From Tilletia caries (Eukaryota; Basidiomycota; Exobasidiomycetes; Tilletiales; Tilletiaceae): a DNA stretch of 64,000 nucleotides. Both the position numbers and the translations under genes were made by a program. Below the pieces are notes generated by a model. The model had not been told where the DNA came from, searched no databases, and saw nothing but the letters and a program-made list of their open reading frames with translations. The stretch spans positions 1 through 64,000 of the forward strand of contig JALUTQ010000019.1 of NCBI GenBank assembly GCA_032718865.1, in the 5' to 3' direction. Of this stretch, positions 47,093 to 55,164 are shown piece by piece. Position 1 is the stretch's first letter, and every line of letters starts with the position of its first letter.

Positions 47093-47863
47093 GGGGGTTT
47101 CGTCAGTGCGGTGAGCATGCGTGCTCGAACATTCTGGCTCATTTCGCTGCTCGAAACTTTGATCGAACATCCGGCGCTTCGGTGATTCCTCAATGAGCGA
47201 TGTGCCAGAATGTTCGTGAGCCAAAACGCGCTTCGAGGCCGCGTTTTGGTCCATGTACATTCTGGCACACCTCATTTCAATTCATTCTCCTTCTTATTTT
47301 CTTGACACTCGGTGAGGCGGTGATCAGTTGCGAGCGCGCTCACCTTGAAAAATGAGCGCGCGCTCTGTTTTTTTTTTTGGGCCGACATGAAAGCGCACGC
47401 ATGTTCAGTTCCGCGTTTTCAGAGCCGGGGGCCCAAAAATTTCAGAGCGCCCTCACTCAGTTCTGAGCGCGGCGCTGGGCCGACCTATTTCGATCGGCCC
47501 ACCTCTTCGAGCGCGCGCTCTGGCTCCCGCTCGATTACAGAAGCATCACGTGACGTTTGTATTGATCACAAAATCAATACAAACCACAAAATGAGAAAGC
47601 AGAGGCCGAGCCGGAGAAAGCAGAGCGCACTTTCCGGCGCAAGCGTTGTTCAGTTGTGGGCGCGCGCTCTGAGAAGCAGATTTTCAGAGCGCGGCGCGAG
47701 GGGCCTCGCGCTCTGTGTTTGAGCGCCCTTTTTGAGCGCGCGCCCGCAACTGATCACCGCCTGAAGGGTCGCGCACGGGGTCTTCATTTGGAGCGGTCAA
47801 AACTGCACATTTCAATGACCAAAATGAAGAACATGTATGAATGCACACCTCTGACGAAACCCC
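47093..47863. mobile_element. Harbinger-type MITE flanked by TTA
   Basis: A 771-bp non-coding element with TTA on each side (47090-47092 and 47864-47866) and inverted ends GGGGGTTTCGTCAG / GGGGTTTCGTCAG followed by GGTG-rich bases. Three-base TTA duplications are typical of PIF/Harbinger. The end sequence resembles the minus-strand terminus near 22185, beside the Harbinger transposase. The middle (47315-47762) is a second inverted-repeat unit. Confidence 0.75.
47315..47762. repeat. Nested inverted-repeat unit, AGGCGGTGATCAGTTGCG ends
   Basis: The inverted ends AGGCGGTGATCAGTTGCG match exactly for 18 bases and continue imperfectly through GCGCGC-rich sequence. Many AGAGCGCGCTC words lie inside. 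Near the centre (47552-47581) is a perfect 12-bp inverted repeat, GTTTGTATTGAT. A similar terminus, AGGCGGTGGTCAGTTACG, stands alone at ~50551. No target duplication was found. Confidence 0.7.
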
Positions 47864-48032
47864 TTATTGAGATGAGAAAAGCTAGGAAGAGATGAAGAGA
47901 AGAAGGGCGTCAGACGACAAGCAAGAAGAGCGTCGAGTCATGGGCCTGAATATGTACATTACACTGATACACATGTATGACAGGCGACAGCCGGTGTATG
48001 GCGTATGCAACGGTATTTTGCCAGCACAGACG

Positions 48033-48095
48033 TGTACCGCTGGCACGTTTCGATTCGCTGAAAAATGGAGATGAGGAAAGCTGGGAGGAGATGGA
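48033..48095 (+). repeat. Uninterrupted relative of the MITE insertion site
   Basis: GTACCGCTGGCACGTTTCGA..TTCGCTGAAAAAT followed by GGAGATGAGGAAAGCTGGGA matches both flanks of the MITE (47054-47090 and 47867-47894) as if the 771-bp element and one TTA were absent. Confidence 0.65.
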
Positions 48096-48099
48096 GGCG

Positions 48100-49530
48100 T
48101 GGAGCATGGAGGGAAGAATGGCGACAGCCGATAAACCAGAACGTTACATGTATGAAAATTTTGACGCAAGTCCGGGACAACTTACCTGAAAGGTAGAGGC
48201 AGTCGTCACTGGCCGTTGTGCAGACTCAGAGAGCAGAAGGCAACGGAAGACGTGGTTGTTTTGCGTGTAGTGGTAGAAGTAGAGTATGAGGGAGGGAATC
48301 GACAAAGTGGAAGTCGCTTTTTATACACACAAGTCTGGAAGAGCCTTCGGCCCAACCGTGACCCGTGGGCTGACCTACATATGGTTAGATCGATAGTAGT
48401 AGTCATCAACATATGTGGCATTCTGGCGAGTTTCCGGTACTCAGGCCGCAGGCGATGGACGATCAATCATGGGCTCGAATTTTGCATGAAGGAAGAGGAA
48501 GGGTGAAACAGAAAACAGGTATAGATGTGGCTGGCTGATTGAGGATGCTGCTCTGAAGGGGGCTTATGGTAGATGTACATGCTCAAAAAGACCTCGCAAC
48601 TCACTACTGTTGCTACTTGGGCGCCGCCCGCAACGCCGATGGATCCGGAAAAAAGGGGGGGGGGGGACGAAGGAGGAGAGGGCCGTCTTAATGTCTCTGC
48701 ATGCGCTCGCGATTGCTCTGAGCTGGTTGCGGTCGCGCGGATTACGGATATGCTTGAGGCTTGAAGCTATGAGACATCAGTCGAGGCAGATGAGAGACCT
48801 GTCGAGTTGTGGGATGGCTGCTGTGGGGTGCGTGACTGTTGCTGATGCGGACGGTGTTCGATCTTTGGTTTCTGCTGTTATTGCTGTAGAATGTAGTCCC
48901 CGGGCGACCGGAAGGCCTCGACTGCGGGCGATGGAATGCAGGATGCTCTGAGCGATGTGCGGTGCTGACCGAGGGGAAGCGAAGGACCAAGGATATGATG
49001 GGAGGCAGGACTCGGGAAACCTGTTGCCTAATGATGCAAAGAACGATGCCTTGTGCTTGACTCTTGAGCCCGCGCCCAGCCGGGTCGTTGAACGTTGGCG
49101 ATGTGTGGCAGGCCGAGGATTGTCTGGCCGTCGTGCGAGCCGCGAGGGAGGAAAACCGCGGTCAGTTAAGTTGGAAACCTGGAATCTCTCTCGAATTCCC
49201 GCCCGGTCGATCTACGGAATGCGCACCTTCTCCGTCTGACTGAGCTGTTCAGAGCAGTCGGCAAACTTGCAGTCGAGCTCCGAGCACCGATCCGTCGTCA
49301 CGCTCATCATTTCGATTTTGGCTTCTGGCAGGGACAATAGAGATGAGAGAACAGATAATGGGGGAGTGATGATTGCAAAGGGGAGTCCAAGGCGGGTCAA
49401 GTATCCGTTTCAGACGTCTGTTCGGAAGGAGGAGAAGGTGAGCTTCATCCAAGGTGTGCTGTCGAGTGTTTTGCAGATCTGAAAAGCCAGTGAATAAGGG
49501 CAAAGTGGCGCTAGTAGCTCAAGCCCCAAT
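48100..49530. other. Gene-poor stretch
   Basis: No supported gene. A run of twelve G lies at ~48656-48667. Confidence 0.4.
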
Positions 49531-49539
49531 AGGGGTATC

Positions 49540-49760
49540 CCTCACCTCCATATTCTGGAATTTCATCGACCAACTCCACTGCTGTCCGTCGATGCGACTT
49601 GAAAGGGGGGTCTATCAGGGTCAATTGCTATTTGCTGGTCGCCGATGGAGATGCCGTGTTGGCCGTCATGGAAGGTGAGGTTGCCCATGTTCGCTCCAGA
49701 GCCGGCTTCCATCAAGACGCCCTGTTGGCTGTTGGATGATGAATTGTGTTCGGGTTCGCT
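49540..49760 (-). pseudogene. GH55-like beta-1,3-glucanase fragment
   Basis: On the minus strand one frame (49735 to ~49631) reads SQQGVLMEAGSGANMGNLTFHDGQHGISIGDQQ, close to the glycoside hydrolase 55 pattern QQGIFMENGSGGFM-x-DL-x-F-x-GG-x-x-G-x-x-x-GNQQF. A second frame slightly downstream gives WSWSMKFQNME (49589-49548), matching the next GH55 block (WNW-x-W-x-F-x-N-x-x-I), and ends at a GTGAGG donor. The two blocks are out of frame, with TGA and TAG between them. Upstream Pro/Ser-rich frames (50357 to 49800) may be relics of other exons. It looks like a decayed exo-beta-1,3-glucanase-type gene. Confidence 0.5.
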
Positions 49761-49799
49761 CTGTTGCCTTCAAAGCCGTTTCGTGTCACTCGTCTGCGT

Positions 49800-51240
49800 T
49801 GCGCTTCAGTCTCGGAAAGTTGGGCATCCTGTTCTTCGAAGGGAGGAGAGAGATCGTCAGTAAATCGATGAGGGTCCAGTGATTGCCGATGTGGCATTTC
49901 GAAGGCAGCCTCCGCTCACTGGTTTGCTGTATGATGCTGTACACCACCAGGGTCGGCACGGCTGGTGAGCGGCTGGTACTGCCACTGGGACCGCTGCTGC
50001 TGGCCTGCTGCTGCTTGAACCGCCCATACCGAGCGAAGCCGATGTGATGGGCGGTGTCATGTAGGGACCGGGCGTCATTGTCCGTACGCCGTCACGTCCC
50101 GTCCTGGATGTAAGAGAGAATGGCAAGAGAGGTAGGCTGGTTGTCGTGATCCTGGAAATACATCATACATGTAACATGGGTTCGAAGGTCAAGTATTTGC
50201 CGAACGGGAACTGGGAAGACACCTTTAACACTCACAGAAGTTGATTGTTGATGCTGCATACTGCGGTCTGCAGCACGTAATGCTTTGCAGCTTGCTGGAA
50301 ACGTGAGGAAGGCGTTAGGCGGAACCGCGGAAGCGAAAGATGGAGGAAAAGATGGCATGATCAACGATGTGCGAGGAGACAGGAGTGAAGACAAAACTGA
50401 GAGGAGATGGGTATGGTATGATAGGACTGTAGGTCTGTAGGAAAAAGACAGATGAGGGACGCGATGCTCTGAGCGATGTAGAACTGCGAAGCAGGCGGAC
50501 CGGTAGAGATGAATAGGGAAGCGCACAGGAATCAGGATAGGACTTGACAGCTGAGAGGCGGTGGTCAGTTACGCAAGTAAAAAATCACCTTGGTCAGATG
50601 GTCAGCAGTCTAGGAGTGGGTCATGGTCAGTGATTCAGTGTTGGCACTTGGCAGCGACATTGCCGCGTTGGCCTATGGCCATGGAGATTGGAGATTCTCA
50701 CAGACCACAGAGAATCAACAGGCGACGTTGTTGACAGCTGAATTGAAGATGGATCATGGAGAAGAGGGGGAGTGGGGGATGAACGGCTGCGGGCACTTAC
50801 GGACCGGCCTCGGCCGACATGAAGGTGATGAAATGAAATGAGGCGGCGACGATATGAGGCCAGAGACTCGACTACAGCTTTAACATATCTAGGACAAGGA
50901 GTAACTCACTGTGCCATCCGAGGTAGTTTCCAGTTGGTGGAAACCCCGTGAAAACTCGATAGTTTTCGACGCCGAAAACTAACGAATGCGCAGCAGTTTT
51001 TGTGGCAACTATGAGTCTGTCGAAACGGAAACGTGTCTGAATTCAGGAATCTGTGTCGTGTCTGTGGTACAATGGTAGTCGTGCGCAGCATGAGAATAGG
51101 AATTTCCTCCTTCATGACCGTGGATCTCGCCCCGATCCTCAACCAGCGGTACCCATCGGCTCACATGACCTTCCAAGCAACCTTCCGCCATAGCCCGAAA
51201 GCCGACGCCTGGCCATTCTCCGTCGAATCCAGCCCTTCCC
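49800..51240. other. Gene-poor stretch
   Basis: Possible exon relics on the minus strand at 49857-50126 and 50092-50357, with a GTGAGT...CCAG pair near 50236-50152, but no protein that I recognise. The last part probably includes the 3' terminal repeat of the Ty3-type element: a purine tract AGGGGAGGGAGG followed by TGTGACGG is read on the minus strand near 51260-51243. Confidence 0.4.
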
Positions 51241-51326
51241 CGTCACACCTCCCTCCCCTGGAAGCAAGACTCGTCCCGAGTCATTCCCTCTCCTCTCCGT
51301 TTCCTTGTTCCAACTCCCGCAAGATC

Positions 51327-54146
51327 CTACTTCCTAGCCCTCGGCTCTCCCTCCTTCAACACCAACTCTTCTTTGGCCCCCAATCTCGTCTTGTCTCGCT
51401 CCCTTTTGATCTTGGCAACGAAGTCTTGAATGGCCCACTTCAGGCCCGAAAGACGAGTGTCGGATTGCCAGGTCGGCTCAATCGTTCCTGCCCATTTGAC
51501 CAAATAGTCGAATCTTCGTCCGTCATTGAATTGAGTCGGACGTCGCCCAAGGAATCCTAGAACTCTGCGTTCTGGCCGGGCTCCTTCTTCTGTGACGCCA
51601 ACGATTGGACGTGGTGTGACCTTTGCAGGATCTCCATGGAATGGTTCGAGTGCTTGGATTGGAAGAGTGCTGTGCGCCTTGAACCACGCAGGAGTCTTGA
51701 GTTTGAAGGCTCCTTGTTCGATCACCTCAGCGATCTCGAAAGGACCCATTTGTTTTGCCTCGAGCTTGACCTTGGAGCGTTGAGTTGGGTCAAGTCGTGC
51801 CTTGTAATGATCCGATCGAACCAGGACCCAATTCCCCTTCTTTGGATCCCAGGACTGGTGGCGGCGATCGTATTCCAGCTTCTGTTGTGTTTGAGCCTTC
51901 AAGAGTCTCTCCTGGACATCTTGATGAAGGGCCATCAGCTGGGAAAGATCTCGGCCGACCTGTCCTTGTGCTTCACGATGAACTTCCTCGAGGGGAAACA
52001 AAGGTGAAGGGCGACCGAAAACGACTTCTTGAGGAGCTATCCCGGAGCTCTCGTGTACTGTGTTGTTGTAAGCGGTCATTGCAATTGGCAGTTGAGCGGG
52101 CCAATCATGCTGGTCAAGGGCGACTGTGTTTCGAAGAAGGACAGCCAATTGCTGGTTGAGTCGTTCGACTTGTCCATCCTTTTGTGGGTGGTACGCGGTC
52201 GACATGCTATGTTGAATGCCGAGCTTTTCGACCAATGTTTTCCAGAATTCGGCCGTAAAACGAACGTCTCGATCACTGATCAGCTTTGTCGGAAGCCCTG
52301 TCCAGGGATACGCGTGCTGGATGAAACGTTGCGCGGTATCTTTGGCCGTGTCGGTCGTCTTGGATGGCCAGAAAATAGCGTACTTCGAGAATTTGTCGGA
52401 CATGACAGTGATGGCGTCGAAATGATCAGGTTCACTAGGAGTGAGACCTGTTACGAAGTCGATTCCCATGTCCGTGAAGATCTTTGCTGGGCTGCAGATC
52501 GGAAGCAGCTGACCGTACGGTAGGTGATGCTTGCCCTTGTTTGTTTGGCATTCGAAGCAAGTGCGTATCATCTCGTCGATTCGAGAATGGAGATCAGGGA
52601 AGGTGAACATCTTCTTGACCTTCTCCGCTGTTCGTCTCGCCGAAGGATGTCCTGCTCGAGCCGATGAGTGGAACTCGATGAGGAGTTGACCGATCTTGTC
52701 CTCCGGAACGCAGATCCGAACCTTTTCAAGTCGGGGTCCGGAGCGTTCGAAAAGCAGTCCCCTCTCCTTGAAGAACCGAGGATGAGCCGCTTCGTCCTCC
52801 TTCGCGTTCGATTTAACCGCCTTCGCCAACCTCGGACTCCTTCGTCGTTCCTTCAATCCTTCTCCCTGCTCATGCTTCCCCTTTTCTGCCTCCTTCGTCT
52901 CAGATCCCCTTGTTCCCTCAACCCCATCACCACCGGCCTCCGTGTCCTTGTCCTTGTCTCCATTCTCGCCCAACCGCCCTGCCCTCGTCTGCCCATCTCT
53001 TGCACCATCTCCTCCAGCCAATTGATCCCTCCCCCTTGCCTCGTTCGTCTCCGTTTCTGCTTTGTCTCTTTTTCCTCGTCCTGGAGCCACTTGCTCCCTC
53101 TTCCCCTTTTCTTTTCCTCGTACTTGATCGTCTTTCTCCTTCTTCTTATCTCTTTTTCCTCGTTCTGGAGCCGCCTGCTCTCCCTCTTCTCCTGTTTCTT
53201 CTTTTTGATCAGCATTTTCCTCCATGTGCCCGCCTTTGTGCCCTGGCATCTCACTCACTGGCCCTATTTCCTCCTCTTGAATCCCGTTGTCGTTGCTGGA
53301 TGTTGGGGTTGTCGAAAGCTTGAGGTGTCGCCAAATTCGTTTGTATGTCTTGTCGTTGTTGTATGCTTCGTCCCAACTCTTGATTTCGTCGTCTGTAAAA
53401 GAAATGGAAGAAGAAGTTGTTGTGATGGCGATGTTGTCGCTGATTGTGTTATGGATGGTGAGGTGTATGATTTGAGAAGTGTCGTCTGGCTCGGGAACAG
53501 GAGCTCTTGACAACGCATCGGCCACATTGTTGTGTGAACCTTTGCGGTATTCGATTCGAATCTTATCCCTGAGAGGAGCAAGGGAAAGAGCCAGTCGTTG
53601 CAGTCGTTGGCTCGGGGCTGCAGTCTTGAGGCTCCACAGCCATGTAAGTGCTTGATAATCGCTTCGAATCGTCGAGACACTTCCGTCGATGAAGTGGGAA
53701 AGCTTTGAAATGGCCCAGACGAGATCAGTGGCTGAGTATCGTGTTTCTGTGTCTTTTGTTTGTCGAGAGATGTAAATGACAAGGTCTTCATGATTGTTGT
53801 CGTCGGTCTGAATAAGGGCGGCGCCGAAACCGATTGAAGAGGCGTCGACGTCGAGAATGAAAGGCTTATCGAAGTCGGGGCGTCGGAGTATCGGGGTTGA
53901 TGAAAGAGCGACCTTGATGTCGTTGAAAGCTCGTTGTTGATCTTTTCCCCATCGAAAGGGCTCTTCATGAATGGCTTCATGCATTGGCTTGGCCCTCTTC
54001 GCGAAGTCTTGGATGAACTTGCGTCTTGCGGTACCAAGACGCCATCGCATAAAACCGAAGAGTTTCTTTGGCTGTGCGTGGGATCGGGAAGTCGAGGACA
54101 GCTCGAGTTCGCTCTTCGTCGACCATAATTCCCAGAGCATGGGCAC
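51327..54146 (-). CDS. Ty3/Gypsy RNase H, integrase and chromodomain
   Basis: C-terminal half of the Pol polyprotein of a fungal LTR retrotransposon. In order: RNase H (ILDVDASSIGFGAAL, IRSDYQALTW, NNVADALSRAP); a ~170-residue Lys/Glu/Gly-rich linker with repeated RGKRDK words; a zinc-binding H-x7-H...C-x2-C (FHSSARAGH...CFEC); the integrase core with Asp in TDMGIDFVTGL, Asp in ISDRDVRFTAEFW and Glu in YHPQKDGQVERLNQQL; and a chromodomain-like C-terminus (FDYLVKWAGTIEPTWQ). The chromodomain suggests a chromovirus that targets marked chromatin. The residues before KFIQDFAKRAKP are out of frame with the RT because of a 7-bp duplication at 54018-54030. Confidence 0.88.
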   Translation of the reverse strand: MPMLWELWSTKSELELSSTSRSHAQPKKLFGFMRWRLGTARRKFIQDFAKRAKPMHEAIHEEPFRWGKDQQRAFNDIKVALSSTPILRRPDFDKPFILDVDASSIGFGAALIQTDDNNHEDLVIYISRQTKDTETRYSATDLVWAISKLSHFIDGSVSTIRSDYQALTWLWSLKTAAPSQRLQRLALSLAPLRDKIRIEYRKGSHNNVADALSRAPVPEPDDTSQIIHLTIHNTISDNIAITTTSSSISFTDDEIKSWDEAYNNDKTYKRIWRHLKLSTTPTSSNDNGIQEEEIGPVSEMPGHKGGHMEENADQKEETGEEGEQAAPERGKRDKKKEKDDQVRGKEKGKREQVAPGRGKRDKAETETNEARGRDQLAGGDGARDGQTRAGRLGENGDKDKDTEAGGDGVEGTRGSETKEAEKGKHEQGEGLKERRRSPRLAKAVKSNAKEDEAAHPRFFKERGLLFERSGPRLEKVRICVPEDKIGQLLIEFHSSARAGHPSARRTAEKVKKMFTFPDLHSRIDEMIRTCFECQTNKGKHHLPYGQLLPICSPAKIFTDMGIDFVTGLTPSEPDHFDAITVMSDKFSKYAIFWPSKTTDTAKDTAQRFIQHAYPWTGLPTKLISDRDVRFTAEFWKTLVEKLGIQHSMSTAYHPQKDGQVERLNQQLAVLLRNTVALDQHDWPAQLPIAMTAYNNTVHESSGIAPQEVVFGRPSPLFPLEEVHREAQGQVGRDLSQLMALHQDVQERLLKAQTQQKLEYDRRHQSWDPKKGNWVLVRSDHYKARLDPTQRSKVKLEAKQMGPFEIAEVIEQGAFKLKTPAWFKAHSTLPIQALEPFHGDPAKVTPRPIVGVTEEGARPERRVLGFLGRRPTQFNDGRRFDYLVKWAGTIEPTWQSDTRLSGLKWAIQDFVAKIKRERDKTRLGAKEELVLKEGEPRARK

Positions 54147-55164
54147 GATAGCCCAGAAGCTTGAGGCTGGTAAAACCGAAAGCGCACTTCTTGGGCGCGA
54201 CGGTCAGGCCAGCATTTCCGAGGGCGGAAAGAACGTTGTCGACATCCCGAAGGTGGTCTTCGTACGTAGCTGAGAAGATGAGGACGTCGTCGAGATAGGC
54301 GATGGCGCATACGAACCGATAGATCGAGAGAATGGTGTCCATGATTCGCTGGAAAAAAGCTGGAGCCGCCTTTGGACCAAAAGGCATGCGATTCCAAAGT
54401 CGAACTCCGAAGACAGTGATGAACGCTAGGAGCACTCGAGCTCGATCTGTGCAAGCGAACTGATGGTATCCCTTGTTGCAATCGACCGTCGTGAGAAAGA
54501 TCGCCTTCTGGATGAGATCATAGACTTCGTCGGTCCGCGGTGTGTAGTAGCTGACGTCTTTCGTTACCTCATTCAGAGGTCGATAGTCGACACAGAATCG
54601 TATCTTGTCGCGTTGCGGAACAAGGACTACCCCAGAGCTGTGGGGGCTGATGCCCGGTTCGGAGAGCCCTAGCTCGTCGTGTTCCTTCAGCGTGGTTTCG
54701 ATGGCTTCCCTCTGCGCAGGAGACGTTCGTCGAGGTGGCTCGGAATGTGTCCAGGTCTCTTGACCTTCCTTGAGTTCGATGTCAAAAGATTCCTTCTCAT
54801 AAAGACCGAGAGGACGTTCCTTCGTTGGCCAGACCTTTTGGCGAGAGAGTATTTCAAGGAGTCGATCTTGTTGGTCCTTTGAAAGAAAAGCTGAGACAGC
54901 AACGGAAACCTTCTCGTTGCCGGTGGGATATTCGATGTCGAGTTCCCGGAAGATGGTTTCGTCCTGCAGTGCCAGGCCTGACAAGTCGATAGGAGCCTGT
55001 GTTGAAGCATGGTCCGAAGGAAAGATCTCTTCATCCTTGACCGTCGTCTTCTTGGAGGTCTTTGATGCACTTCTCGGCTTCTTCGGTGGGATCATTCTTG
55101 CCCGCATGATCGGAGTTTGTCCGAACGTAACGGACCAGCTGACGCCTGACGGGGTCACAAGCAA
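53977..55164 (-). CDS. Ty3/Gypsy reverse transcriptase (3' end frameshifted)
   Basis: RT domain with GISPHSSGVVLVPQRD, RFCVDYRPLNEVTK, TTVDCNKGYHQF (motif A), MPFGPKAAPAFFQRIMD (motif B) and AIAYLDDVLIFS (YLDD catalytic pair), then LGYRAHALGI. The frame leaves the true path after ASWYRK at ~54030, where CGCAAGA is tandemly duplicated; without one copy the sequence would continue as FIQDFAKRAK. The upstream overlap with Gag (55164-55031) is in the +1 register. Confidence 0.85.
   Translation of the reverse strand: MLVTPSGVSWSVTFGQTPIMRARMIPPKKPRSASKTSKKTTVKDEEIFPSDHASTQAPIDLSGLALQDETIFRELDIEYPTGNEKVSVAVSAFLSKDQQDRLLEILSRQKVWPTKERPLGLYEKESFDIELKEGQETWTHSEPPRRTSPAQREAIETTLKEHDELGLSEPGISPHSSGVVLVPQRDKIRFCVDYRPLNEVTKDVSYYTPRTDEVYDLIQKAIFLTTVDCNKGYHQFACTDRARVLLAFITVFGVRLWNRMPFGPKAAPAFFQRIMDTILSIYRFVCAIAYLDDVLIFSATYEDHLRDVDNVLSALGNAGLTVAPKKCAFGFTSLKLLGYRAHALGIMVDEERTRAVLDFPIPRTAKETLRFYAMASWYRKTQVHPRLREEGQANA
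54018..54030. repeat. 7-bp tandem duplication breaking pol
   Basis: CTTGCGTCTTGCG on the plus strand is CGCAAGACGCAAG on the coding strand. The seven extra bases move RNase H and integrase out of the RT frame. Confidence 0.85.

Noticed and set aside
50551..50568. Second copy of the AGGCGGTGATCAG-ended element
   Set aside because: Only one end is present (AGGCGGTGGTCAGTTACG); no inverse partner was found downstream.
51050..51160. tRNA gene on the plus strand (TGGTACAATGG A-box-like)
   Set aside because: No B box at the right distance, and the anticodon and T stems do not form.
52668..53510. Open frame rich in Leu/Pro/Ser on the plus strand
   Set aside because: It is the antisense of the charged linker and RNase H region of the Gypsy polyprotein; no independent coding signs.
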